A DNA stretch of 64,000 nucleotides from Hirsutella rhossiliensis (Eukaryota; Ascomycota; Sordariomycetes; Hypocreales; Ophiocordycipitaceae), in NCBI RefSeq assembly GCF_020360975.1, contig NW_025408688.1, positions 372,001 to 436,000 on the forward strand, read 5' to 3'. The position numbers were made by a program, and so were the translations under genes. The first letter of the stretch is position 1, and every line of letters begins with the position of its first letter. Positions 12,570-23,513 of this stretch are shown here, piece by piece. A model generated the notes under the pieces. It ran no database searches, had not been told where the DNA came from, and worked only from the letters and a program-made list of their open reading frames with translations.

Positions 12570-15500
12570 TTAAATCTCGTCGAGAATTGTTGTGTTATTG
12601 CGATGAACGAATCCTTCCACCCTCACGTTTAGCTGATTGTCGCTAATAAACTGCGTGAGGGCGCTGTTTGGTGATGCCTTCGTCATAGCATCGGCAGGGT
12701 TATCTGCGCCGTTGACCCAACGGATTTCCGCAATATCCCTTGATTCATATGCCTGCCTCAGCGCCATGATATCTATCATGAGTCGCTTCTCTGTTGTGGT
12801 GCCAAGTTTGACGAGGCACTCATAGAGGCTATATGAATCTGTGCAAATGACGAGCGGGATTTGCTTCAGATCAAGGCGTTGTGCGATCGTATTGACCGTT
12901 TGCTTGATCACAAATGCGAGATCGAAGCCCGATGTCAATCCATAGATCTCTGATGCAAGAACGCTTCGAGTAACGCGCTTGCATTTAGTTGAGCTCCAAT
13001 GAAGAATGTTTCCGCGGATGGAAAATGAATCGGTTGATTGCGCGGTCTCATTGGCGATGATAATCACAAAGCCGATTTGAGAGCTTAAATCCTTATTGTT
13101 GGCGAATGATCCATCGGTGAACACAAAGATCTTCGCGCTCTCGAGATCGATGGGTATGTAACATAGGCCACGGTCGGGATTGTTGATCTGCCATTCAATC
13201 CGCTTGTTCAAAGCCTTGAAGTCGGTATTAACGGGCTCTTGGGCTTGTGCCGCAACGGAACAATCGTATGTTGCTTCGGGTTGGCAAATCGAAGCGATAT
13301 ATGCCCCCGGCGCGTTGAGCAGCATAATCCTGATGCCTACTTGATGCCTGAAGATTGATCTCCTCGAGGTTTTGGGCTTGGCCCTTCTGCCTGACGATGA
13401 CACAGCCATTTTGTATGGTCAGGCGGCTGCCGTTAAAGTCGCAGATGGAACCTTCTTGGAGAATCTCTTTGGCTTGGCCTTAAAGCAGAGTTCTTTCTCC
13501 TCGATCTTGAGAAATGCATCTGTGCCAACAATGAATGTGTCATCCGTTTGCAAGGCCGCGATGCCAAACAGGTCCTTGTCGGCGATGTTGTTTGCCGTGA
13601 TCAGAAGGCACGGGTCAAACGAAGAGGTTTCCATATTAAGCTTGCGGCAGTGATGGTCGTGATATGTGTTGAACCAGTGGGCTCCTGCCTCTGCGATGCC
13701 ATATAGCGGCTTCACGATTCGCAGGATTGTTCCTCTGGATATCTTCTTTTGAGTTCTTGAGGAAGGGCTGCAAGGATGACACGGGCCAGCTTGGTCTGGG
13801 ATTGTGTGTATGCCATCGTGATGTCTCTGATCATGATGAACATATCCCGTGTGCAGAGAAACGGTGCTAAGGCCAAGGCCACGCGTTGTGCGGGCCGGCT
13901 GATGGTAGGGGCTTGTGTGAGGATCCCACGTTTCCCATCATCATTGTATCCTTGCACAACGAGGCGTGATTTCTCGTATGGCGTTGCAGTATTTCTTCCT
14001 TAACCTCTCTGACCATTCGTGATTTGAAGACACGATATCCACCATGTTTATTCGCATCGAATTCTTCGGGTACAATGACCCCAGCGGCGAGGAGGTTCGT
14101 GAGCTCGAGTGTGTCGGAAGCTTCAAATGGGAAACCGGTGCTTGTGATCTTTCCTTCAGCTCGTAGCCGCTTGGCTAGGCCGAGATGTTCCATTTCTTTT
14201 CGAACAAGAAACGCATTAGCTTCATGATGAACGATAAATTGAACGGGTGAGCAAACAATAGTGGATTCTGATGTGCCATTTTGTGCAGCATCCTTCCTAG
14301 GTCGGCCACGCCTGCGCGGCCTCTTTGGCTCAGGGTATTCGAAAGGTTTGGGTTGGTCTTCTGTGGTAGGAAGAGGAAGAGGTTGTTGAGTTGTGGGTGG
14401 AAGGGAAGAGGGTTTTGAAGAGGATGTTGTTGATCGGATTGTGTTGAGGAAGGAGTGATTGTTGTGTTGATGGGTCTGTGCGGCTAGGGCTAGGGTCGGG
14501 TTGCAACTGAGGAAGGAGCGATTCCGGGTGACGATAGTACGGTTGGACGCATGTACTGCGAAATTTCGCTGGTCCGTTGTCCAGGTCAACTGCGATTTCC
14601 GTATCCGTCACCTCGAGCACTTTATATGGGCCTTGCCATCCGTGCTTCTCGCGAAATACGCGAACTTCGCTTCCTAGCGCCAGGGATAGGGCAGGCGCAA
14701 CGCTGTATCAGGCCCATTACGCGTATTTAACGCGGTCTGAACCTTCCTCTGGGCGTTGATCTTCCTCAGCTCTGACATCGTTCGCCACACCGCCTTAGCT
14801 CTTGCCATTGCGGAAGGTGTAGGCGGCGAATCCATCGTCATTCGAGGCAGAGCACCGAAGACGAGGAGGGTTGGAACGAGGCCATCCGGACCGGCTGTGT
14901 CGTTGACAGCCTTGAAAGCCATTTGAAGGACTTGATCAGGGCTCACGGTATCCTTCAGCTCTGCCTTTAATATATCATATGCTCTTCGGACGGGCACATG
15001 ATACTTCTCAACCTTCCCAACAGCCCAATGTGCTTCCACAGGCACCTGATGACACGTTATTCCCATCAATTTCGCTTCTGCTTGGAACTCGGCAGCAGCG
15101 AAATTCGTGCCTGCGTCATGAGTGATCACATCGGGTGGTCCAAGGTATGTATCCATCCAACATTGTTTCAACGCGAGCCACGTTTCCTTGGCCGTCATGT
15201 TGGATAGGAATCTCCCTGCCTGATAGGCAGTGGCGATCAACAACATGGAGGACTGGTCTGCCACCCAATGTCATGACATCAACGATGACTTCGTAATTGA
15301 AGTCACAATCATCCTTCAAGCTGAACTTGAACCTTCGTGGCGGGTCGGATTTCATCTGACAGTAGTGGCAGAACTTCTTGATCATTTCCAGAGCTTCGAT
15401 TTCCACATCATGGCCAGCCGAATTCAGCAGCTTGTGCAGCCGATACACGGATGGATGACCAAAACGCGTGTGGAGGCGCCGCAATTCAGCCTCCGTGAGA

Positions 15501-16140
15501 TATGCCACTGATGCCTCTTGTTTCCGCAAGAAGAACCACGCGTGACCCCATCTTCGAATCACTGGAACGCTCACACCATTGCCAACGAGCTCGTTCGTGA
15601 CGTTATTTAAATATACGCCGAGCCGATCCATATCAGCTAGGCATAGGAGGAATGGCGTTGGCACGTTGACTATATGAAAATCAACCTCTCCCACTGGTGT
15701 GTTCAAGGTGATCACGCCAAGTGGTGTTTCCAATCTTCCTGCACCAAATCTAACTGGTTCGGGCTTGCGATCATCACGGAATTGGACTGGGGGCATCTCT
15801 CGTTGGAGAGCACGCAGTTGTTCGATTCCTCCCGTCGATATGCATGCCGCACCTGTGTCCGGCATGATTCCTTGGAACGAGTCTTGAGAGTAACGATCTA
15901 GTATGAATTGTGTGGGTTCGTCACTGTTGAATAACTTGATGCCTACTGGAGATCCGATGATGGAAAGCTTCGTTGGACAGAAGGTCGCAGCAGCGTAGAA
16001 CGATTCATAAGGGTCAGAGGAGTCAGAATCATCGGATTCCTCGGTTCTCGAGTCATCCTGATCCTGTGATTCCCCTTCATAGTCAGCCAAGAACATAGCA
16101 TACGAACGAGATTGACCGTGGAAGCCTCTCTCGTAGATAC
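12570..16140 (-). pseudogene. Copia Pol: protease, integrase, RT, RNase H
   Basis: Blocks in order. Protease: MPDTGAACIS near 15860. Integrase zinc-binding region: LRRLHTRFGHPSVYRLHKLL then CHYCQM, 15490-15350. Integrase core: VDVMTLGGRP, THDAGTNF and the Glu in VEAHWAVGKVEKYH, 15290-15000. RT: KPLYGIAEAGAHWF near 13710 and catalytic LQTDDTFIVG near 13545, with TDD in place of the usual VDD. RNase H: FTDGSFANN, LASEIYG and TDSYSLYECL, 13130-12790. The frame changes near 15190, 14650, 13920, 13715 and 13410. All catalytic blocks are present but not in one frame. Confidence 0.88.
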
Positions 16141-17655
16141 TTCTCTTTGGCTGCTTTTCTCTCGTTTTCAGGATGTCTCGTTGAGAAACAACCTTCCTTG
16201 CCGCAAACGTAGCATTTCTTCTTCCAATTTGGCTGACGCCTTTGTGATTGACCTCTTGTTCCGCCGGAATTTCGCTGAAATTTGCGATCCACGAAGTGCT
16301 GATCATGTCCTCTATCCAGGTCTTGGGGATATTGGCCACTGGGTTGTTCAGATCGTTCATCTTGCATGGCAGATAGCGATGATCGAAGCTGTGATGCCAA
16401 TCCCTCAAATGTAGGTGCGGGAGAGTATATCGCGAGTCGGAATTCAGGCACACCACGGCACGCCCTGAGCGTTGCATCGATCAGGCCACCTTCGCCGCCA
16501 GACTTATCCCCGAGTGCTCTCCTACAGAGCCGCAATTTCGTAAGAAGGGCCTGGAGGACCTCGTCAGATGACTTACCGGGCATCTCAGCCCGAAGTCGGC
16601 TGAAGGTGAGGGTGCTCCAGTGGGTATGATACATCTTCTGGTTGATTTCGGTGTCAAAGTGCTCTTTCATCTTCTGATACATCTCAGCGAAGGTTAAATC
16701 AGTGCTGATTTCGTGTAGAAAGAAGGACTGAGCTTCCTTGGCCAGAATCGAAGGAAAACACCATGGAATTTAGACGGAGGAATGTTTGCTTGACGGCACA
16801 CGCTCATGAATTTCGGATCTTGTCATCGAAGATATCGTATGGTTCGCCGGTATAGGCTAGTTTCTTGTCCCATATCTTAATGAATCTAATCGTGAGATCG
16901 GCCTCAACTTCCTCGTTCTCGAATCGAACAGGTGGAATGCTCGTGTATGCATCTCGGAAGTTGGTAGTCCGTACGGGAGCGTCTGCTGATACCGAGGGAT
17001 TCGCGCCATTGATGCTGAGGCTCTTGCTGAGCGGGTTGATGGGTCTCAATGATCTGAGGATTCCGGTTCCGCCGGTCGGGTAATAGTTGGCTGCTGGATT
17101 ACTACCGGTGCCGGTGACGATATAGCCGCTTTAACAGTTCCTTGGAGCAGCTTCTGTTTCACCTTATATGCCACGGTGTTTTCAGCAACCTCTTGACCAA
17201 GCAACTCGTTCTCATCCCATTCAGGAAGTTCGTTACTTGTTAGAAGGCCACATAAAGCTCGAGAGATGCTAGAGTTGGCCTTGCCCATATAGATCCCCCT
17301 AATTCTGAGAAGCGTCCGGAGTCTTGATCTAAGGCGTGGGTTGATTAGTTCGAAGTCATCATAGCTCCATCCCGTGAAGTCGTTATACAGATCCCCAAGC
17401 AGGGCAATTCCGTGGTTACGTTTATCCACCGTGTATGTTGCCACACAGCCTAAGAAGAAGCTGTTGCGGTGGACAAGGAGGAGCTCTGGGTGATAGGTTC
17501 GTTGAGAAATCCGCGTCGAAATGCCTGATCGGGAGTGAAGGGAGCTCCACGATCGTCAGGTTCCGTTCAACGAGTTGCCTGTCTTCGAGAGACACGTTGG
17601 CCGGGGTATCCTGGGCTGTTGCCGGGGCTAGTGCGGCAGATGAATTGTCAGACAT
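16083..17655 (-). pseudogene. Copia Gag region
   Basis: The likely start is ATG at 17655 (MSDNSSAALAP); the longer upstream reading has no Gag-like content. The frame moves at about 17430 and 17045 and again in 16700-16800. Recognisable blocks are the UBN2-like Gag segments around 17046-17444 and 16400-16680. A nucleocapsid zinc knuckle of the form CYVCGKEGCFSTRH (CX2CX4CX4H) lies near 16200. The knuckle has Cys where the common retroviral form has His, a pattern I associate with fungal copia elements. It would package the element RNA into particles. Confidence 0.75.
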
Positions 17656-17922
17656 ATTGACAGGCTGTGTGCTGAGAAACAGGGCACAGGGTGTCAATGA
17701 GGTTATCAATGTGCGATAGGGCACGCCTAAGGGTCGCTGATGACAGCAAAGCTTAGGCACGGTTGGATAACTAGAGTGGGCTCTGATGCAGAGTCTTCGT
17801 AGCAATCCGCGCGTTGTAGCAACTATCCTACCGTCAGGAGCTCGCTTTGCAGAGCGTGACGATAGGTTAGCTCTCTTCCGTCTTGCTGTTCTGTGTCACC
17901 TTTGCCGGGCGACACTGATCAG

Positions 17923-18122
17923 TGTGGACAGGCTCTTCACTGCAGTGAGGTTATTCGAACTGGTTCAATTGGTTATATCTTGTGTAACTAGGGAAACGTG
18001 TCCCATACAAACTGTGTGCAAAGACCTTCCTCCCTGTGTCTCACCTCTTACTCGCACGTGACTAGCGCGGTCGATTAGTTATACGTGCGCGATCGGTGCC
18101 TAGTGCACAGGTGGATCCAACA
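17923..18122 (-). repeat. Copia 5' LTR (200 bp)
   Basis: Same 200 bp as the 3' LTR with no difference seen. The second CGTGG follows at 18123-18127, after which the LINE 3' UTR continues. Confidence 0.95.
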
Positions 18123-18210
18123 CGTGGGGCTTCAGGTGCGATGGAACCATGTACAGTAGGTACGTAGCTTAGCGTAGTGGCTCTATGGGGGAACCCTCCG
18201 GGCGCAATAC

Positions 18211-18226
18211 AAAATAATAATAATAA
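18211..18226 (+). repeat. (TAA)n 3' tail of LINE 1
   Basis: AAAATAATAATAATAA directly precedes the left TIR of the next transposon. Simple 3' repeats are the usual tail of Tad/I-type LINEs. Placing the LINE end here joins the 3' UTR pieces on both sides of the copia element. Confidence 0.6.
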
Positions 18227-18285
18227 AAGCTGGTGCTGACGGGCCACTTAACCAGACTGGCCACCTAGCCACTTTTTCACACCTT
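18227..18285. repeat. Left TIR of pogo-like transposon 1
   Basis: Reverse complement of 20037-20094 with a single homopolymer difference. Contains GGGCCACTTAACCAGACTGG. Confidence 0.9.
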
Positions 18286-18315
18286 CTACATTTCAGCCAG
18301 AACACCACCACCAAA

Positions 18316-20036
18316 ATGCGTCGCGAAGAGGCCAGGCTTCTGGAGGCTCGTGTGCAAAAGGCCAAGAAGTATCTTGATCAAAATCCCACTGCAAAGGTGA
18401 CCACGGTTGCTCGTCAATTCGAAGTGCCGCGTGGCCGACTCCGAAGCCGCCTGGACGGCCGAACCAGCTTGACTGACCGCCAACCAACAAATACGAAATT
18501 GAGCAAGCCAGAAGAAGATGCACTATGCCGCTACATCGATCGCCTTGGCGCTGTGAATTTAGCCGTACGCAGAGAGTTCATTGTGGATGCTGCAAACCGC
18601 ATTCTCAAGGAGCGGTCAGGCAAGGCTAGCCAGAGCAACCCGCCCACCGTGGGCATACATTGGATCGACCGCTTCGTCAAGCGTCATAAATATCTACTAA
18701 TGAGCCAAAAGCAGCTGGAATCGAACCGCCAAGCCGCCGAGGATATCCCTACAGTCATTGAGTGGTACAAGAAACTCCACGCTGTAATGCAATCCGAAGG
18801 CATTGTGGAAGACGACATCTGGAACATGGACGAAACAGGGTTTCGTATCGGGGTTGGAAAAGACCAATTGGTCGTCACAAAGCGCAAGAAAGCCCATTAC
18901 TTCGGCACTCCTGGTAAGAGGAGTCAGCTACGGCCATTGAGTGCATCTCGGCCGGTGGGCGAGTCTTACCAGCCTTCTTGGTGCTCTGTGGTATCCAACA
19001 TCAAGCTCGATGGTACGAAGTCATGAAGCACTACCCAGACACACGCATTGCGATGTCACCAACTGGGTATAGTAACGACGAGATCTGCTTGGAGTGGATC
19101 TATCATTTCGACGAGCACACGAAAAACAAGACCAAAGGCAACAAGCGGCTACTTCTACTCGATGGATTCGGTTCACACCATACATACCCGTTTATCGAGT
19201 ACTGTGGGCGCCGCGGTATTATACCCTTCTCTTTACCTCCTCATTTAACACACCTTCTTCAACCACTGGATATGGTAGTCTTTCAGCCGCTCAAGCATTA
19301 TCACGCAAAGGCGGTAGACCTAGTGGTTCGTGACGGCTGCACAGATATCACCAAATTGGAGTTCTTGGACTTCATTCAGGACGTCCGGAAGCAAGCCTTT
19401 CGTCAATTGACCATCATTTCTGCGTTTCGGAAGACTGGAATAGTGCCATTCAACCAAGAGGTGGTCCTGGCCGTCATGAAAGCACGCAAAGCTCGTACAC
19501 CTACCCCTGAATTGGATCCGGCCCTCCTGTCTTCACCGTTCGGCACGCCAGTCACCCTCCGGCAAATGCACAAGGCGGCAACGCAATTGGAGGACCAGTT
19601 TACTATTGCCGAGGAATGCAACGATGGTTCTATACTTCTCGAGGAGGACTTCCTTGTGTCCGTAGGCCAATTCATCCGTGGAGCGATTTCCACTAGTACT
19701 GAGCTCCTTCAAACGAAGAAGGACCTCAGCCGCACACAACAGGCTGAGAAAACTAGACGACTCCGCAGGGCCATGAAAAATATACCACTACAATCAGGAG
19801 GGGTGCTTACGGTAGCCCAGGGCCGTCAAATGGCCGCACGGAAGGCGGAGGCAGAGTTTCAGAAGGCCCAGCGCAAAGTCGACGCCACCCGGATTCGGTA
19901 CGATAACGCACTCAAAAGATGGTATTTGGCGGCCGCAAAAAAAGCCAGATCTATGCGAATGACTGGTAAACTGGGCGAAATGCTTGTATATAGCGGAACT
20001 GGTGGTTGTAGGGCCATACGAAGGGCTGGAAAGTAG
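18316..20036 (+). pseudogene. Pogo-like transposase, one frameshift from intact
   Basis: N-terminal helix-turn-helix (ATG 18316; residues about 20-60 psq-like, then a CENP-B-type HTH to about residue 140). The DDE domain follows: IWNMDETGFRIG, LLLLDGFGSHHT, then HLLQPLDMVVFQPLK. The frame must change by one near 18920-18935, where sequence after GKRSQ continues as ATAIECISAGG in another frame; from there one ORF runs to TAG 20036. After the DDE core comes a basic C-terminal tail (about 19740-20030). Total length would be about 570 residues, normal for fungal pogo/Fot1 transposases. It would cut and paste this element. Confidence 0.87.
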
Positions 20037-20094
20037 AAGGTGTGAAAAGTGGCTAGGTGGCCAGTCTGGTTAAGTGGCCCGTCAGCACCAGCTT
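20037..20094. repeat. Right TIR of pogo-like transposon 1
   Basis: Inverted copy of 18227-18285. The transposase stop codon (20034-20036) is the immediately preceding triplet. Confidence 0.9.
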
Positions 20095-20382
20095 GGCTGG
20101 TGAAGGTGAATCGGAATCCAGAAAAGTGGGGCGTGGCACGAGTAGAAAAGCTCGTTGACCTGAAAAAAGAAGTACATAAGAGCCCCGTCATTTTGCTAGA
20201 ACTTAAAAGTACCTCTCTTCCCGCGATAAGTGCAACACATGTTCGCTTTATTGCAAGCTAGTCATAGCAATGCAAATGCATCACCATACTGCCTTTGGGG
20301 TGTTTTGGTGTTTTGGCATCGAATTGAGCTCTATTCGATTTCTTCTTCCTTCCCAGCCTCGAGCGCGTCTTATGATTCCTCT

Positions 20383-20808
20383 TCATCGCATCTCGATGCC
20401 GTCAGCTTCCAAGGAAAGCGTCTGACGGCAAATAGCACGCTTATTTGCCTCCATCACCACTAATTCGGCTGCTTCCTTTACAATCTCGCGATCATAGTAC
20501 TCCGGCCACATGATCGCCTTGCTTTGCCCTACGCCGCGGTTGTGTAGCTCGCGGAGAATCCTGTAGCTTGCGCACATCCACTCATTGCAATTGAGGTGTG
20601 CGCGCTTGTCGCCCTTGGCCCAGAGACCTCTGATGTCTCGAATCCTCGCCTCTGTGATGCTAATCCTGACGTTGAAGCGTACCTTGCGAAGCCAGCGGCG
20701 TATATAGCCAGCTTCGTCGCGAACCTCCTTATTCCTGACTCTCTGTGCCTCCTCTTCTTGCCGCTTGTCTATTGTATTCGTCTCGGGCGACTTGAATTCT
20801 AGCGTCAC
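20383..20808 (-). CDS. Uncharacterised ORF inside pogo element 2
   Basis: An open frame of 141 residues that overlaps the 3' end of the transposase gene by 80 bp in another frame. It is Arg/Glu-rich at first (KRQEEEAQRVRNKEVRDEAG) and then has a more protein-like stretch (WMCASYRILRELHNRGVGQS). No domain recognised. It could be a second accessory ORF of the transposon, the real C terminus of the transposase after a frame change, or chance. It stays open to within about 240 bp of the left TIR. Confidence 0.35.
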   Translation of the reverse strand: MTLEFKSPETNTIDKRQEEEAQRVRNKEVRDEAGYIRRWLRKVRFNVRISITEARIRDIRGLWAKGDKRAHLNCNEWMCASYRILRELHNRGVGQSKAIMWPEYYDREIVKEAAELVVMEANKRAICRQTLSLEADGIEMR

Positions 20809-22446
20809 CGACGCTTAATGGGCCGTATCTCGCTACAATAGTTGTCTGTTGCTGGAGACTGGAGCGCTTGGCTTGTTTCTCTTTTATCTTCGTCATCTCG
20901 GCCGTTGCGGTGATGCCGTTGAGAGCGAGGGTTTTGTCGGCTTTCCGCGCCTTCTCATAGACGTATGTGACGGAGGAGTCAAAGTCAACTGATGTGGCTA
21001 GACGAAGCTGTACGTAGGCGTGATACCTCTGAATCGTAGAGAGGTTGAGTCTCGGCGTTGAAACATTGTTCCAGTTGAATCGTTGAATCGAGGGCGGCGT
21101 GTGTGGCGATGGTGTTGACGGTCTTGCTGCCTGAGGCCCGCCCTGAGGCTCGCTTTCGATCGAGCCCGGCAGGTCCTTAATAGCCACTTCTTCTGTGAGC
21201 GACGAGAGCGTGTCTTGAAGCTGAGAGAGCACGATCTCGGGATTGAATGGGAAGAGGCCACATTTCTGCCAAGATGAGAGAATTGTGTGCTTTTTGAAGG
21301 TGCGAGTGCGGACCTCTTGAAGATGATATAGAAAATCGGACTTGTTAAAGTAATATGCCCCGTCAGCAATCTCACGATGTAGAACTTGTTGATGCCAGTG
21401 TTTGTATGACCTAAAAACGCCGACATCAAGAGGTTGAAGCTGATGTGTAAGATGGGGAGGCATTGGGAAGACCTTAATGTTGTGATCGAAGCAGAAGTGA
21501 ACCATCTCTTCTGTATAGTGATTATCACAGCTATCCATAAGTAGAAGCCGCTTCTGAAGTGGATCAACTGGTCTCGTGTGTTTCTCGAAGTGTCTGATCC
21601 ATTCAATCGCGATGACATCGTTAATATACCCCTTTTGGCTGGTTGAAATGATGGTATCGTCGTCAAGGCTGTTGCTAACCCAACGGGCAGGAATTTGGAC
21701 CCCAGGGAGTATCACAAACGAAGGAATGCAACTCCCAGCTGCAGAAATAGCCTCAATCGCTGTGACCGACACTGTTTCGTGAGCGTCAGATAAAATAGGG
21801 GTATCAATCTCGCGGAAGGTCCAAATAAATGTGCCTTTATGTAGATATCCCACCATGAAGCCCGTCTCGTCGAAATTCCAGGTGTTCTTAGGAGAATCTC
21901 GTCTTTCTCGATCGTTTGAGACCAGCCGCGAAAAAAAGCCTCAACGTGGATGCGATCTTGCATAGCCTTCCGTTTGATGTCTCGCGCTGCTGCTCTTCGA
22001 CGGTGGAAGAGTTCTCTATGCCGCTGTATAAAGCGCTTGGCCCAGGCTCGCGATGCTGTAGCTCCCACGCCCTTTGCCTTGAGAATGGCGTTGGCGTGTT
22101 GTTGGAGCGCACGACCCTGGATGTGGTGCCCCTGTGTGATGCGGCGATGTGCCCAGCAAAATACTTCCTCTTCATCCGAGGGATCAAGCAGGGTACGGTT
22201 GCCCCCATTCTCGGCCGTTGAGTGATGCCCATTGACTCGATAATAGAGGCGCTTGTAGGGTACGCCAAGCGCCTTCGCCGCGGCCACAATTGAGCCGTAG
22301 AAGCCCTCGTAGTAGAGCTCTGCTCCTGCAATAGTTCGCGTCTCGAGGTTTGCGGTTGTATGGCGCGAAAAGTTGGGTAAGCCGGTGGCAGAATCGATCC
22401 ATTTTTGGACAGCAGACTCTTTAGCTTTTGAAGAAGCCATAGTCAA
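20729..22446 (-). pseudogene. Pogo-like transposase 2, one frame change
   Basis: ATG at 22446 opens an N-terminal DNA-binding region (psq-like GSIVAAAKALGVPYKRL, then a CENP-B HTH around RAWAKRFIQRHRELF). Near 21885-21900 the frame moves by one: sequence before reads EILLRTP, and the DDE domain continues in the next frame as NTWNFDETGFMVGYLHKG. Then come LLLMDSCDNHYTEEMV and HQLQPLDVGVFRSYKHWH, giving the three catalytic acids. A basic C-terminal tail ends at the stop at 20729. About 570 residues in all. A tiny intron at the break cannot be excluded but no good splice pair is visible. Confidence 0.85.
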
Positions 22447-22879
22447 AGAATTGGCCTTCCCTCGATGACTATTGAGATAGTGACGTGGCGATAAAAATGT
22501 AGTGTTATGACGCCATCGTGAAATGGGTTCTGAATTATTGCCATAGGGGGGTATATGCGGGGTCGAATTGTAACTATGGTAGATATGATCTTAAACATGT
22601 CTACTATTTATTGTATGATGCGTGCACACTAATTGAAGTACCCTGTTTTTTTCCAGGTCAACAAGCTTTTTCTAGGTCAACCGCCCCCCCGTGACTGTGG
22701 AGCTGTCACGGGGATTGGCCGACTTTGAGGCCCCCCTAGTAGGTTGACTGGAAGACAAAATGAGTCTTGGCTGAGTATACGGCCGAATATGCCTCGGCTG
22801 AGGGAATGGTGAATAAGCCTTGCAAAAGAAAGGTTGATGAGGCTTGTAGATATTGATGTGCCAGTGTAACAGTGCAACA

Positions 22880-23513
22880 GGTCGAGAACACTCCTCGCAG
22901 AGCGGGACGGACTCGCCCTCGGGGAAGCAACTCCGGCACGCAAACGGCGATCCGCGACCGCCCCCTAATGGTGGGACTCGACATCCACTGGTCCCATGCC
23001 ATCTCCCTCAGCTCTCTTGCCGTGCGCTTCCGGTGGCATAGCATGCACATCCGTATCGGCAGCTTGTCTACGTCGTGGAAGGCCCGATAGAAACCTCGCA
23101 CCGTCGACACCTTCCTCTCGTGCGGTACGGGCGTGCACCGGTTTTGCATTGGACAGCCTTTCCTTTACGGCGAATTCCTCTTCAAGGTAACGTAGGACGC
23201 TGGCCAAATCCTCCTCCTGCAACTCCCTTCTCCTCTGCCTCCAAAGGCCGCCTCGAGTACGTTTCGCCGGGGGCCGGTCTCGGTCGGGCTGGCCCATTCT
23301 CTTTCTCTGTTCTACGGGCTGCGACGGTCTCGCTGCCGCCTTGTCTCGTCTCGGCCGATCTTGTTCCTCCGCTGCGACCTCGCATAATGGTCGCGGTGGC
23401 GAACGTCCGGAAGACTGCAGATTCGCTGTTCTGTTTTCCGTCTCTCTAGGTTGGACTGGCCGAACGAAGGGCTCCTTACCGACGTGCAACCCGTCTTCAC
23501 CCGAGCGAGGCAC
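22880..23513 (-). pseudogene. Helitron A N-terminal fragment
   Basis: Minus-strand fragment of the Helitron A N terminus. It reads MCMLCHRKRTARELREMAWD, then ACRSCFPEGESVPLCEECSR in another frame, matching the Cys-rich block at 15-150 and the block near 30560-30680. Similarity stops abruptly after CEECSR near 22880. Upstream residues (23200-23513) are Arg-rich and low complexity, like the N-terminal arm of the long copy. It is a broken copy, not part of the 26180-31487 element, since it repeats a domain that element already has. Confidence 0.7.

Larger units (their letters stand above)
12034..18122 (-). mobile_element. Ty1/copia LTR retrotransposon with identical LTRs
   Basis: A 6.1 kb element flanked by the 5 bp duplication CGTGG (12029-12033 and 18123-18127). 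On the minus strand it runs 5' LTR (17923-18122), gag, protease, integrase, RT, RNase H, 3' LTR (12034-12233). Integrase before RT makes it copia, not gypsy. A short purine run (AGAAAGAGG on minus, near 12245-12253) is a weak polypurine tract next to the 3' LTR. I could not assign the primer-binding site: the minus sequence after the 5' LTR starts CTGATCAGTGTCGCC. The two LTRs are identical by eye, yet the interior has about eight frame changes. Confidence 0.93.
6600..18226 (+). mobile_element. Tad1-like LINE 1, split by a copia element
   Basis: A non-LTR retrotransposon with ORF1 (6689-8115), ORF2 (8108-11889) and a 3' UTR. The UTR runs 11890-12028, is interrupted by the copia insertion at 12034-18122, and resumes at 18128-18226, ending in a (TAA)n tail at 18211-18226. 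The CGTGG duplication on both sides of the copia element shows the UTR was continuous before. ORF2 has an APE-type endonuclease, RT, RNase H and a C-terminal zinc knuckle, the Tad1-clade arrangement common in ascomycetes. The 5' end is approximate (5' UTR somewhere in 6540-6688). No target duplication was found. Confidence 0.8.
18227..20094 (+). mobile_element. Pogo/Fot1-like DNA transposon 1
   Basis: Terminal inverted repeats of 59 bp (18227-18285) and 58 bp (20037-20094) match except for one T in a T run (five versus four). The outer end reads AAGCTGGTGCTGAC. A single transposase gene fills the interior, its stop directly touching the right TIR. Pogo elements normally duplicate TA; I see no TA duplication here. 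The left end abuts the LINE (TAA)n tail and the right flank begins GGCTGG. Close match of the TIRs suggests a recent insertion. Confidence 0.85.
20140..22680 (-). mobile_element. Pogo-like DNA transposon 2
   Basis: A second, unrelated-in-sequence pogo-type element on minus. Imperfect inverted ends are visible: GTAGAAAAGCTCGTTGACCT at 20142-20161, versus a matching inverted stretch at about 22653-22674 (on minus CTAGAAAAAGCTTGTTGACC). Both are followed inward by an A-run and GTAC. The exact ends and the TA duplication are unresolved. The interior carries a transposase (20729-22446) and a further minus ORF (20383-20808). Only about 45 bp separate it from pogo element 1. Confidence 0.7.

Noticed and set aside
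22683..22739. Hairpin CCCCGTGAC..GTCACGGGG followed by CTAG|T, like a canonical Helitron 3' end on +
   Set aside because: The gap between stem and CTAG is about twice the usual length, no + strand Helitron body ends here, and Helitron fragments nearby are on minus.
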